The notes under the pieces were generated by a model. The model had not been told where the DNA came from and made no database searches. It saw only the letters and a list, made by a program, of their open reading frames with translations. A stretch of DNA of 64,000 nucleotides from Paenibacillus sp. OVF10 (lineage in GTDB: Bacteria > Bacillota > Bacilli > Paenibacillales > Paenibacillaceae): contig CP094668.1 of the NCBI GenBank assembly GCA_022836915.1, positions 6,386,001-6,450,000 on the forward strand, given 5' to 3'. A program made the translations under genes and the position numbers. This document shows, one piece after another, positions 51,963-60,466 of this stretch (the first letter of the stretch is position 1; each line of letters begins with the position of its first letter).

Positions 51963-52169
51963 TTAATATCTCAAATATGTTATTAACTCTTCATTATCTT
52001 GAAGAGTTAATAACATATTTATCTTTTCAAGAATATCTCTCTTATCCTCATCTAAAAGATAATTATGTCCTGCAAAAAGTTCAAAGGCATCGACTTTTAA
52101 TGCAACAGCTATCCTCTCAATGGTATCAAGTGAAACATTGACTTCTCCACGCTCTATCTTTCCTAGATA
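51963..52169 (-). pseudogene. C-terminal remnant of an XRE-family regulator
   Basis: On the minus strand the frame reads YLGKIERGEVNVSLDTIERI and continues AVALKVDAFELF to a TAA at 51963-51965, about 68 residues in all. This is the second half of a helix-turn-helix XRE regulator plus its tail. The first half (the beginning of the HTH) is absent: similarity stops abruptly near 52169, where unrelated sequence begins. It points to a deletion or insertion junction. Confidence 0.7.
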
Positions 52170-52423
52170 CGATCATCTATCAAGCAACTCACTTAATTGT
52201 TCCTGTTGGAGGAATGGTTGGGTGGATCTGTGGAGTAATATATGTAGGATTCAGTAAGTAACTTTGTGATCTGCAGGGAGCTTAGTCATCTTAATTCTAT
52301 TGAATGTGCCCATTAGTCAGATATGGATTACTACATGAATGAGCTTCAGAAGCTTGCATTCCCATCAAACTATTCAAAAGTGAATATGTTGTTGCTACAT
52401 GAAGAGTAGTTATACAATTAAAT
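52170..52423. other. Unassigned junction sequence beside the XRE remnant
   Basis: On the plus strand a short frame from about 52171 reads THLIVPVGGMVGWICGVIYV and stops at 52260. It has no start and looks like the tail of a small membrane protein. Nothing else is recognisable. Confidence 0.3.
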
Positions 52424-52461
52424 AAAGAGAGTTCCGTCAGCTATGACAGGACTCTCTCTTT
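52424..52461. terminator. Terminator-like hairpin at the island's right edge
   Basis: AAAGAGAGT..TCA - GCTA - TGA..ACTCTCTTT, with flanking A and T residues; slight mismatches in the stem. Confidence 0.55.
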
Positions 52462-52570
52462 CGTTTACTCGTTTACTATCTAAACCCAACACATAGCTTT
52501 CATGGAAATTGCCAACTGTCGTCTAAAGAACCTCACAAGCCTTATTACTTGAAATTTCGCAGGTTTGAAA

Positions 52571-52719
52571 ATCTAACGAATCGTAGACAACTTATTTGGA
52601 GTGTAAGCATGATTTTGTAACGTAATATCGCTCATTTACATTAAATAGCGTGTCTAAGATTCGTTACATTTTGTATGACAGCCAAATCATTGAAATAAGG
52701 CTTCGCAGGTTCGTTAGAA
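52571..52719. repeat. TTCTAACGAA repeat cluster, second locus
   Basis: ATCTAACGAA at 52571, ATTCGTTA at 52659 and TTCGTTAGAA at 52710, spaced as in the cluster at 3957-4154. It fills the gap between the island and the gene at 52882. Confidence 0.55.
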
Positions 52720-52881
52720 CTGAGCGACCCTTCGGAGATTACTACTTATGAGATGCACTCGTTGTCATGTCTTGGTGTTTATTTTCATTTTTCGTTGTTA
52801 CTCATCGCTTATGAGAGCCACATATTATACTCTACTCTTCCTACTCACGCCGCTTATTACAGCCTACATATCACACTTCGC

Positions 52882-53253
52882 TTATGTGCGGAATGTTGTG
52901 AACTTCAACATGTGCACAAGCTTGGATAAATGTGCGATTTCCTGCTGGACTCCAGAGGTGTCCGTACCTGCCATTGCTTGATTCGCTCGCAGCGTTCTAC
53001 GTGTGTTCAGCATACCTTCGATCAGTTTCATGACCGTGTTACGTCCACGATGATCGACAATCATATACTTTTTGCGTGCGTCCAGCTCTACCCATACGAT
53101 GTTGCTGAATGATGTGAACAGATGCCTGCGGTACAGCTCCATATCGGTCTCATTGTAATGCTCGCCATAAAAGGCATAATATCCGTGTATGTGCAACTTC
53201 TCCGCCAACACTGTGATGAACGGATCATGTTCGAGCATAGCGTTACGTTCCAT
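52882..53253 (-). CDS. Hypothetical protein
   Basis: 123 residues, MERNAMLEHDPFITVLAEKL at the N-terminus, GGAGG 8 nt before the ATG. The middle (IVWVELDARKKYMIVDHRGR) looks like a small alpha/beta fold. No family recognised. It stands alone, 160 nt upstream of no other gene on its strand; normal composition, so it belongs to the core chromosome rather than the island. Confidence 0.6.
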   Translation of the reverse strand: MERNAMLEHDPFITVLAEKLHIHGYYAFYGEHYNETDMELYRRHLFTSFSNIVWVELDARKKYMIVDHRGRNTVMKLIEGMLNTRRTLRANQAMAGTDTSGVQQEIAHLSKLVHMLKFTTFRT

Positions 53254-53417
53254 GTTTCACGCCTCCGTTATGCGTGATCCGCAGATCCCGTCTTTTTGAG
53301 ATCTATTTTAACATATTGTGCAAGGTGTTGCCTCTCCACAGATAAAAGCCAAGTTTTAACTCCTAAGACTGATGCATCACAAATGAGAGTTATTAGCACG
53401 ATACTAATTTTCTAAAT

Positions 53418-54637
53418 CTAATATGACTCGCCAATCCGTCTGCCCTTAACCCACACACTCTCAATATCCAGCACCGCATTCAGCAAAACGATATCTGCCT
53501 GTTTTCCTTGAGCCAGGGAACCTGTCCGATGATCAATGCCCAGCAGGCGTGCCGGTGTCAGGCTTGCTGCACGTGATGCAGCGTTCAGACTCAGGCCCAC
53601 TTCCTGTACCAGGTAACGGAAACCACGAATCATTGTCAGCGTGCTTCCCGCCAGTGCGCCGCCGTCCTTCAGTCTGGCCTCGCCATGCTTCACGATTACG
53701 GGCAGGTCACCGATCTTGTATTCCCCGTCATCCAATCCCGCCGCAGACATGGCATCTGTGATCAACACGAGTTGATCATCATGTTGCTTCAGCTGAGCGA
53801 GGATTGAGATCGCCGCAGGGTGAACATGAATGCCGTCGGCAATCACCTCGGCACTGATACGTGGATCACTCAGCACGGCTCCGGCAGCCCCGGGTAACCG
53901 ATGATGCAACGGTGTCATGGCATTGAATGTATGTACCGCATGATGCAGTCCGGCTTCCACTGCCCGCTCCACCTCTTCATAGGTCGCATCTGTATGGCCA
54001 AGTGCCGCTGTAATCCGTTGTTCTCGCAGCCATGAAACGACTTCCAGCGCGCCTTCACGTTCCGGTGCCAACGTAACTTGACGGATCAGGCCAGGATATT
54101 GCTTCTCCCATGCTTCGAGCCAAGATACATCAGGCAGTATGATATGTTCCGGATTTTGCGCACCAGGCCATTTCGGACTAAAAACGGACCTTCCAGGTGT
54201 ACACCTTCAAGCTGAGCATAAGGCATTTCACCGGAACGGTACCGATTGACCTCAGCAAGTACGTTATCCAGTCGCTCTTTTGGAGCTGTCATGGAAGTCG
54301 CAAGCATCGCTGTTGTTCCCTGCGTACTATGGAAAGAAGTGATCTTGTCCAACACCTCAGGGCTTGCGTCCATAAAGTCTTCTCCGTTCCCACCATGCAC
54401 ATGGATATCAATGAATCCAGGCACAATGAGACCACGTTCCGGTACTGACAGCGGCAAAGCCTCGCTCCGAATCTGTTCAGGAAGGCCTTCCGGTATCCCA
54501 GCATAGATAATTTTCCCATCCCTCCAAGCTAATACACCGTCTTCCAATATCTCATCTGCAAGGAGCAGCTTGCCCCGAAGAAGAGAAATATTTTCATCAC
54601 GCTGGCTCCTAGGTTCATGGCTATTCACCTCGGTCAT
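53418..54637 (-). CDS. nagA: N-acetylglucosamine-6-phosphate deacetylase (one frameshift)
   Basis: About 406 residues. Metal and active-site motifs: FIDIHVHGGNG, VHLEGPF, LGHTDA, HAVHTFNAMT, and VLITDAMSAAG with the catalytic Asp. It removes the acetyl group from GlcNAc-6-P, feeding NagB. One base is missing in A5 54180-54184 (plus strand); repair reads GPFFSPKWPGAQNPEHIILP. The ATG at 54635-54637 overlaps the nagB TGA (ATGA), with GGGAGG 8 nt upstream. Third gene of the murR-nagB-nagA operon. Confidence 0.93.
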
Positions 54638-55368
54638 CTCACCAGCCTCCCTGCTGCACGGTCCAGCAATACCACCACATTTGGATGACATTGCAAAAGC
54701 GATGCAGGACATGCCGTTGTGATTGGGCCCATGAATGCTTCGCGAATAATCTCGGCTTTTTCCTCGCCACGGGCAATGAGCAGAATTTGTTTGGCTTTCA
54801 AAATGGTACCAACACCCATTGTAATGGCCTGAGCCGGAACTTCATCAATGCTGTCAAAGAAGCGTGCGTTTGCCTTTCGAGTCTCGTCTTTCAGATCCAC
54901 AACATGTGTTCGTCCTGTAAGTTCAGTTCCCGGTTCATTGAAGCCAATATGACCATTATGTCCAATGCCAAGCAGTTGCAGATCTACAGGTCCACGATCG
55001 TCCAGCCGTTGTTCATAGGAATTACATTCCTGTTCCAGATCGGCAGCCTGACCATCAGGCACTTGCGTTCTAGCAATATCTATATCGATATGTTTGAATA
55101 ATTGTTCGTTCATGAAACTGCGGTAACTCTCGCGATGTTCTGTTGGAAGTCCAACATACTCATCGAGATTAAAAGAAGAAGCCTGTGAGAAGCTGACAAG
55201 CCCCTTCTGGTACAACGTGATAAGCTGTTTATATATGCCCACAGGAGAACTTCCTGTCGCGAGCCCCAGTACAGCCCGTGGTTTGGTCTGCAACAAGCTG
55301 GCAATGAGGCCAGAACCCGTGGCGTTCAAGTCTTCTTCATTTTCAAAAATTCGTATATTCATCTTCAT
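54634..55368 (-). CDS. nagB: Glucosamine-6-phosphate deaminase
   Basis: 244 residues. LGLATGSSPVGIY is the phosphate loop; FNLDEYVGL contains the catalytic Asp; GIGHNGHIGFNEPG contains the ring-opening His. It converts GlcN-6-P to fructose-6-P and ammonia. GGAGGTG, at the end of the upstream gene, is 8 nt from the ATG. It is translationally coupled to nagA by a 4-nt overlap. Confidence 0.96.
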   Translation of the reverse strand: MKMNIRIFENEEDLNATGSGLIASLLQTKPRAVLGLATGSSPVGIYKQLITLYQKGLVSFSQASSFNLDEYVGLPTEHRESYRSFMNEQLFKHIDIDIARTQVPDGQAADLEQECNSYEQRLDDRGPVDLQLLGIGHNGHIGFNEPGTELTGRTHVVDLKDETRKANARFFDSIDEVPAQAITMGVGTILKAKQILLIARGEEKAEIIREAFMGPITTACPASLLQCHPNVVVLLDRAAGRLVR

Positions 55369-55371
55369 CTG

Positions 55372-56235
55372 TCAGGCACCTCCGTTGTGTTGGACTCGAT
55401 AAGATTGCACATTATGATAGGATTGTTCCAGTCTGGGGATAAAACGGTCGAAGTCGGCACTTACCATGCCTGTGAACAAAATATCGACCACATGCAGCAG
55501 TGCAATACGTGAAGCCATATCTCCACGCCTCATGCCTTCTTCCAGAGAAGAGGTGAACAATGGGATATCCGATACCGTTGCGAGTGTGTTACTTCCATAG
55601 GAAGTCAGTGAAATCGTAGAAGCTCCGGCCTCTTTGGCACAATGCAGGGCATCGATGGTCTCCGGTGTTTCGCCTGAATAGGATACGGCCATCGCCACAT
55701 CTCCCTCGGCGAGCGAAGATGCGGATGTAATCTGCATATGTGAGTCGGAAAAAGCCGTACAGCTCTTGCCAATCCGCACCAGTTTCTGATAGAAATCCTG
55801 TGTAACAATCGAAGAGGTCGCCACACCGTACAGATCGATACGGCGAGCCTGGCACAATAATTGAACGGCTTGCTCCAATCTGCCCAAATCCAGTAAACGG
55901 GTGGTATCTGAAATAGACGCAAGGTGGTTGGCTTCGATAGCTTCAACAATTTTGGATAGTGAATTGCCCGCTACAATATCCTGATACGCCGTTTCATCAG
56001 ATGCGTGGGACAATTCTGCGGCGAGCTTCATTTTGAAGTCCGGGAAACCTTTAAAATGAAACGACTTGCAAAAGCGGGTCACCGTTGCCGCACTTGTGCC
56101 ACTCTGCTCTGCCAGATGACTAATCGTCCAGCCGGGAATGTCCGATGGAGATTGCATAATGACTTCGGCGATACGTCGCTCCTGAGACGGAAGGTTATTC
56201 AGTTCTTGCTGCAACGCACGTAATATGGCTGCCAT
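55372..56235 (-). CDS. MurR/RpiR family transcriptional regulator
   Basis: 287 residues: an N-terminal RpiR-type helix-turn-helix (about 1-80; ISHLAEQSGTSAATVTRFC) and a C-terminal SIS sugar-phosphate-binding domain (about 120-260; VATSSIVTQDF, VSYSGETPETIDA). The operon position ahead of nagB-nagA suggests control of amino-sugar catabolism, with GlcNAc-6-P or GlcN-6-P as a likely ligand (inference). GAGG lies about 7 nt before the ATG, and the stop is 3 nt from nagB. Confidence 0.92.
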   Translation of the reverse strand: MAAILRALQQELNNLPSQERRIAEVIMQSPSDIPGWTISHLAEQSGTSAATVTRFCKSFHFKGFPDFKMKLAAELSHASDETAYQDIVAGNSLSKIVEAIEANHLASISDTTRLLDLGRLEQAVQLLCQARRIDLYGVATSSIVTQDFYQKLVRIGKSCTAFSDSHMQITSASSLAEGDVAMAVSYSGETPETIDALHCAKEAGASTISLTSYGSNTLATVSDIPLFTSSLEEGMRRGDMASRIALLHVVDILFTGMVSADFDRFIPRLEQSYHNVQSYRVQHNGGA

Positions 56236-56444
56236 GAGGTCCTCACTTTATGAAAATTATTTTTATTTATTTTTAATAAATTAAGAAAATCATTTTTATA
56301 ACTTCATTTTAATCAAGACGATCCTGCAAATCAAGAGGAATTTAACATGACTTTTGCAATGGTGCTGAGCGTGTATAGCCCCTCACCTGCTTGATACCCA
56401 TAGTGGATGTCCTTTATATTGAGAATCGAGAGGGTGCAATTCTA

Positions 56445-56795
56445 ATGAATCGAAGACAACGGGAAAAGCTCATTCCTTCCATCTGGATTATGGCTTCCAA
56501 ACAAACAGAAGGACACGCCTATTATGCCCTCTATGCTATCGACTGGAAACGCGGAGGTCGGTTGAGTTGGGAAGGTTGGAATCAGCTCGAAGACTTGCTG
56601 CAATTTCATATTCCAATCAAACGAAAAGCCGGAGGAAGGAAATCCGCTTCCCAACCTGCCGCAAAAATTGCGAAAAGAGCGATCCATCTTCATCTGAACG
56701 AAGCACAGTTTGAGCAGCTGGAGCAGCTCTTTTATCAGCCTTTATCGAAGAAAAGATGGAGGATGCTCATCAAACGAATAGGAACCAATAAGTGA
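56445..56795 (+). CDS. Hypothetical basic protein
   Basis: 116 residues, very basic (MNRRQREKLIPSIWIM at the start, SKKRWRMLIKRIG at the end), with Trp-rich WKRGGRLSWEGW in the middle. No known family. GAGGG lies about 10 nt before the chosen ATG; the frame extends 18 codons upstream without a better site. Divergent from murR. Confidence 0.55.
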   Translation: MNRRQREKLIPSIWIMASKQTEGHAYYALYAIDWKRGGRLSWEGWNQLEDLLQFHIPIKRKAGGRKSASQPAAKIAKRAIHLHLNEAQFEQLEQLFYQPLSKKRWRMLIKRIGTNK

Positions 56796-56837
56796 TAAAT
56801 TATTATGGATTCGGTTGTTTCATTTTTTCACGCTAAA

Positions 56838-56880
56838 ACAAAAAAGCCTCTTCCCTTCTTTGAATGAAAGAATAGGAAAG
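56838..56880 (-). terminator. Terminator after the DUF4303 gene
   Basis: On the minus strand CTTTCC..TTCTTT - 6 nt - AAAGAAGGGAAG followed by GGCTTTTTTG; the stem is imperfect. Confidence 0.5.
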
Positions 56881-56929
56881 ACTTTCGCGGTACTAAGATT
56901 CAATTCGTTTTGATTCGAGTTAACTCGTT

Positions 56930-57469
56930 CTAATTGATGCCATCATATCGTTTTAAGAATTTGCTGGCTAAGCCGGGTACAGTCATTTGATGGACCGATT
57001 GATTTTCAATCTCCTCCGCCAGATCATCATCTGTGAGAGAAACGAAAAACGTAATGTCTGCTTTGGTTTGTCCATATCGGGCGAAAACGTCATCTGCTGT
57101 CTCATTCACAACTTTGGCGATGATTCGAATGATCTCATCCTTATACTTCTGGACATCTTCTGTTGCATACAACAATCGGCTGATATGCTTAAAGTGCGTC
57201 TCCTCGCCATATTGATATTCGGAGCAACCCCATCTGTAATAGATCTCGTCCTCCTCACTATCACATAGCCCTTGCTCTTTCATACTCACAATATGCCCAG
57301 CAAGGGATTCCTCTGTATTTACCGCCAAAAACAGGGTAACCCAATCACTGTCCGTTCCAAAAGCACAAGCATATACTTTTTCATGCTGCACCTTAGCCAG
57401 CATTTGTTCCAGATCGGGCAGAAAACCCGCACGAAAATGATCTTCAAATTCATTTAAGAAACGGTCCAT
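56930..57469 (-). CDS. DUF4303-like protein
   Basis: 179 residues, acidic, cytosolic. The order of features (VYACAFGTDSDWVTLFLAVN, then NTEESL, then YYRWGCSEYQY) fits the DUF4303 family of unknown function. Related folds occur among SMI1/KNR4-like and immunity proteins, but no toxin gene is near, so no function is assigned. AAAGGA is 9 nt before the ATG. Confidence 0.6.
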   Translation of the reverse strand: MDRFLNEFEDHFRAGFLPDLEQMLAKVQHEKVYACAFGTDSDWVTLFLAVNTEESLAGHIVSMKEQGLCDSEEDEIYYRWGCSEYQYGEETHFKHISRLLYATEDVQKYKDEIIRIIAKVVNETADDVFARYGQTKADITFFVSLTDDDLAEEIENQSVHQMTVPGLASKFLKRYDGIN

Positions 57470-57639
57470 TTAGATCGTCCTTTCTACCATTGTTTCAATT
57501 TCAAGCCTTACCTACTGCCTTATCTGTTTCGTATATGTAATCATTATGGTCTACTAAAATAATGAAAACAAGCGATGTTACGTTTCGGATCTCCCCTCAA
57601 TTTATTGTTAACTCCCTTATTTTATGGTCCATTGCAGCA

Positions 57640-57686
57640 AAAAGCCTTGCCCCATTCTTCATGACAAAGAATAGAGAAAGGCTTTC
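57640..57686 (-). terminator. Terminator after gerE
   Basis: AAAGCCTT ... ATTCTT - loop - AAGAAT ... AAGGCTTT with TTTTG on the minus strand, 35 nt beyond the gerE stop. Confidence 0.75.
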
Positions 57687-57719
57687 ATGCTGCTACGTAA
57701 TCCTAACTGTAATTCGCAA

Positions 57720-57944
57720 CTAAATCTTCAGTTCTCCAAGCTTAATCAGCTCGACAACTGCCTGCGAACGACCCTTAACATTGAGTTTCTGCATCACATT
57801 CGAAATATGGTTACGCACCGTTTTCTCGCTGATGAATAACTGCCCTGCGATGTCACGCGTTGTTTTGTCTTGAACCAGTAATTCGAATACTTCGCGTTCA
57901 CGGTGGGTTAACAAAAATTTGCTTTTATGATCGATACCCTTCAA
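57720..57944 (-). CDS. gerE: Late mother-cell sporulation regulator GerE (LuxR-type)
   Basis: 74 residues, the same length as Bacillus GerE, and nearly identical in the helix-turn-helix (LTHREREVFELLVQDKTT, ISEKTVRNHISNVMQKL, KGRSQAVVELIKLGEL). It is a stand-alone LuxR-type DNA-binding domain that activates and represses spore-coat genes late in the mother cell. The start is TTG 57942-57944, with AAGGAGGGGTGAACA directly upstream. In Bacillus the gene is transcribed by sigma-K; I could not identify that promoter here. Confidence 0.95.
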   Translation of the reverse strand: MKGIDHKSKFLLTHREREVFELLVQDKTTRDIAGQLFISEKTVRNHISNVMQKLNVKGRSQAVVELIKLGELKI

Positions 57945-58120
57945 TGTTCACCCCTCCTTGCTCGGGTTGTGTTGGTGTAACAAGGTTAAGGGGATACAGT
58001 CAACTCATCTTATGTCAGGTCAAGGGCGTTGGTTCAGTTTTATAAGAAAAATGGGCAGTAAAACATGTGATTCATTGTCCAAAGTGAACGTATGCAGTTG
58101 TCTATGTATTTGAGATTATG

Positions 58121-58167
58121 TAAAACAAACATGCCCCTGCAGCTGATGTTACCATCTGCGCAAAGGC
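58121..58167 (-). terminator. Terminator after the YhcN-like gene
   Basis: On the minus strand TGCC..TGCGCAGATG - GTAA - CATC.GCTGCAGGGGCA and then TGTTTGTTTT. Confidence 0.6.
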
Positions 58168-58187
58168 ACACTTGTTCAGTCAAAAAA

Positions 58188-59177
58188 CTACCGATTCATT
58201 CGATTCATGACCCCACCATTGTGATTACGATTCATCAGGCCATCGTCAAGGATGCCATCACGGTGATTGGTATCCGTACCGTTGGTTGGGAAAATACGCT
58301 CTACCATCGATTGGAATGTATCGATCATGCCACTGACTGGCTTACCATTACGAATATCTGTGGCGTAGTTCTCCACTTGCTCCACAAAATCCGGATTGGC
58401 TGATACATATACATTCTCGATGTTTGGTGCAAACTGCTTGATTTTTGCTGAAATCTTACCTTTAATCTCAGCTGATGTGTTATCATCCGTGCTATCTACA
58501 CGTTGTCCTTCACTTTTCATACCATAATGCCCATCGTCCGTCCCACGTGCTTTGCCACTATTTGTCAGACCACGCATCATACCAATTGTACCTGTGCCCA
58601 TGGTTCCATAGATGCTGCGGTCATTCCCCATATGGCTGCGATCCGTTGCTGAATTCGTGTTCAGTCCTGGAGCAATTCCGCTAGTGCTGTACGGAGACAT
58701 TGTGCCCGTACCGCCATTCACACGCATACCACCCATATCGTGATTCATGTTTCCCCCACGCATGGTATCACTGGCATGATTACGCATCGTTCCATTCAGC
58801 ATGCTCGTACGACCATTGGACTTGCTTTCCAACTTGCCTGCGTGACCATCTGCCAAACGAACGGCCACATAAGCATTACGATCCGTTAACATGACACGGG
58901 CAGATTTAACTTCCTTCATCTCCGTGATGCGTTTTGCCAGCTCTTCACTGGATTTCAGGTCAGTGACATTATGCATGCGATAACTTTTCGCACGGATGCC
59001 ATCCATGCCATTTGTTTCCACACCATAACGGTTAATGCCGTTGGCTTGCTGACGAACACTTTGTGTATGCATATTGTTGGTATCCCGATTCGTGCCACAA
59101 CCTGTCAAACCGGCCATTACAAAGATCGCAGTAGATAATGATAACGTAATAGCTGTTGCCTTTTTGACTGCTGGCAT
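58188..59177 (-). CDS. YhcN/YlaJ-type spore lipoprotein with low-complexity insert
   Basis: 329 residues. Lipobox LTGC (Cys27). The YhcN/YlaJ domain is recognisable in two parts: DLKSSEELAKRITEMKEVKS..VMLTDRNAYVAV (about 78-115) and IKGKISAKIKQF.PNIENVY followed by SANPDFVEQV (about 245-280). Between them is a roughly 110-residue Met/Gly/Asn/Arg-rich segment (NGRTSMLNGTMRNHASDTMR, DMGGMRVNGGTGTM). YhcN-type lipoproteins sit in the inner spore membrane. GGAGG lies 8 nt before the ATG at 59175-59177. It neighbours gerE, consistent with sporulation expression. Confidence 0.85.
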   Translation of the reverse strand: MPAVKKATAITLSLSTAIFVMAGLTGCGTNRDTNNMHTQSVRQQANGINRYGVETNGMDGIRAKSYRMHNVTDLKSSEELAKRITEMKEVKSARVMLTDRNAYVAVRLADGHAGKLESKSNGRTSMLNGTMRNHASDTMRGGNMNHDMGGMRVNGGTGTMSPYSTSGIAPGLNTNSATDRSHMGNDRSIYGTMGTGTIGMMRGLTNSGKARGTDDGHYGMKSEGQRVDSTDDNTSAEIKGKISAKIKQFAPNIENVYVSANPDFVEQVENYATDIRNGKPVSGMIDTFQSMVERIFPTNGTDTNHRDGILDDGLMNRNHNGGVMNRMNR

Positions 59178-59347
59178 GTACTCATCCTCCAATGTTTGTT
59201 GGTTTTGGTCACAAAGATAGGATGTGCTTCTGTACGTACCGATATGCTGAAAGGATATGGTACCTTACCCTATAGATTCGGGTCTTCTGGTTCTGGTCTT
59301 TGTTTATAGTTTTTGATCTGTGGACCGTGAATTTCTTGCTATATAAA

Positions 59348-59380
59348 ATAAAAAAACAGTGCTGCTTGTTCGCAGCACTG
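59348..59380 (-). terminator. Terminator of the GldA/F/G-DUF4340 operon
   Basis: CAGTGCTGC / GCAGCACTG, a perfect 9-bp stem followed on the minus strand by TTTTTTTATTTT, 70 nt beyond the DUF4340 stop. Confidence 0.85.
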
Positions 59381-59449
59381 CCTCGAAATAATATTTGCAT
59401 CATAATATTTGCATCTCAACACAATAATATCACTTATCTTCCGCCCCAC

Positions 59450-60466
59450 TCATTTCCCGTCTGTTGATGAGGATGTCGTTGCTTCATTTGCCGAACTTGA
59501 TGACTCTTCCGAAGAAGTTGTGGATGCTTTAATTGTATCCGGGAATTTCTCGGCTTCCGTTAGACTCGTCGCCTCCATGGCATATGCCCATTGACCATCC
59601 GGCGTAATGACCCAGATCTGATCCGATTCGGATGGCACCGTAATTCCTCGATACACATCTCGAACTTGTTGCCCATTGACCGTCTGTTCAACAGACAGGG
59701 TGAATCGGGGAACCGAATTCTTCAGCTCGGACGCTTTGCGCACATCATCTGCTGTCGACAAGTTTTTGATTTTGCCGATAAGAGATACGGCATCTGTGGC
59801 TTCAATCGTTTTTCCATTCAGTGTCCAAGTCTGCTCTGCCGCATCGTTCTCCGATGTCGATGTTAACATCCAGGTAGCTGCTTCACCTTCCCACTCCAGA
59901 GACCCAACATTTGTCTCATCCATGTTAAAAGGTGTCGTGTCCAACAAATCACGACGAGACAAAGCCACGCTGGTAATCGCCTCTGTCTGCACGGCAACCA
60001 CAGGACCCGAATCAACACGCACATAACGTGCATCATCTGCTGGAAGCTGGCCACCAATAGCCAGTTTGATCTCCCGATTATCTTTGAGTTTGATATCCAT
60101 ACGTGTAGCATCTGTTCCTAATCCATACTTATCCAGATCCGTCGGCGCTTCTTCCACCACCAGTTCCTGATTCGCACCACTCAGAGCATCTAACCAACTG
60201 CTGACACTGTAACCGTTCAGAGGATAGGCTTTTGGCTCAACCATCTGCCATACGCCATTTTCAAGCGACAAAGTCGAAGATCCTGCTGCACCAGATGTCT
60301 CCTCCGTAGTATCATGTATCGTGATGGATTGGATATCCCCGGATTGAATACCGAGCAATTTGGCTTGTACCGCTTCTTCTTCTCGAAAATAATTTTGACT
60401 GGCCGCGTACACCCAGCCCACAATCAGTACGATGACTACCAGAATCGTTGGGACCCATTTTCTCAT
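59450..60466 (-). CDS. DUF4340 domain-containing protein
   Basis: 338 residues: one N-terminal membrane anchor (MRKWVPTILVVIVLIVGWVY), then an extracellular beta-rich domain (LENGVWQMVEPKAYPLN, YGLGTDATRMDIKL, DDARYVRV) repeated twice in the DUF4340 manner, and a Ser/Thr/Glu-rich tail. It is a recurrent partner of GldG-like ABC proteins with no known activity. The ATG at 60464-60466 overlaps the TGA of the gene before it. Confidence 0.85.
   Translation of the reverse strand: MRKWVPTILVVIVLIVGWVYAASQNYFREEEAVQAKLLGIQSGDIQSITIHDTTEETSGAAGSSTLSLENGVWQMVEPKAYPLNGYSVSSWLDALSGANQELVVEEAPTDLDKYGLGTDATRMDIKLKDNREIKLAIGGQLPADDARYVRVDSGPVVAVQTEAITSVALSRRDLLDTTPFNMDETNVGSLEWEGEAATWMLTSTSENDAAEQTWTLNGKTIEATDAVSLIGKIKNLSTADDVRKASELKNSVPRFTLSVEQTVNGQQVRDVYRGITVPSESDQIWVITPDGQWAYAMEATSLTEAEKFPDTIKASTTSSEESSSSANEATTSSSTDGK

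Larger units (their letters stand above)
46121..52420. other. AT-rich genomic island
   Basis: Base composition and codon use change visibly here: genes at 46.8-51.8 kb are rich in ATA, TTA and AAA codons, unlike the GC-balanced genes on either side (dipeptidase to the left, nagA to the right). It holds a PIN-like gene, an ABC-3C operon and a broken regulator gene, all of accessory type. No integrase or attachment site was found. The sequence 46121-46776 is non-coding apart from one doubtful small frame. Confidence 0.65.

Noticed and set aside
46121..52420. Prophage or integrative element
   Set aside because: There are no integrase, portal, capsid, terminase, conjugation or transposase genes in the island, and no attachment-site pair could be identified.
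56930..57469. Immunity protein of a toxin system
   Set aside because: DUF4303-like proteins resemble some immunity families, but there is no toxin, secretion or polymorphic-toxin gene nearby.
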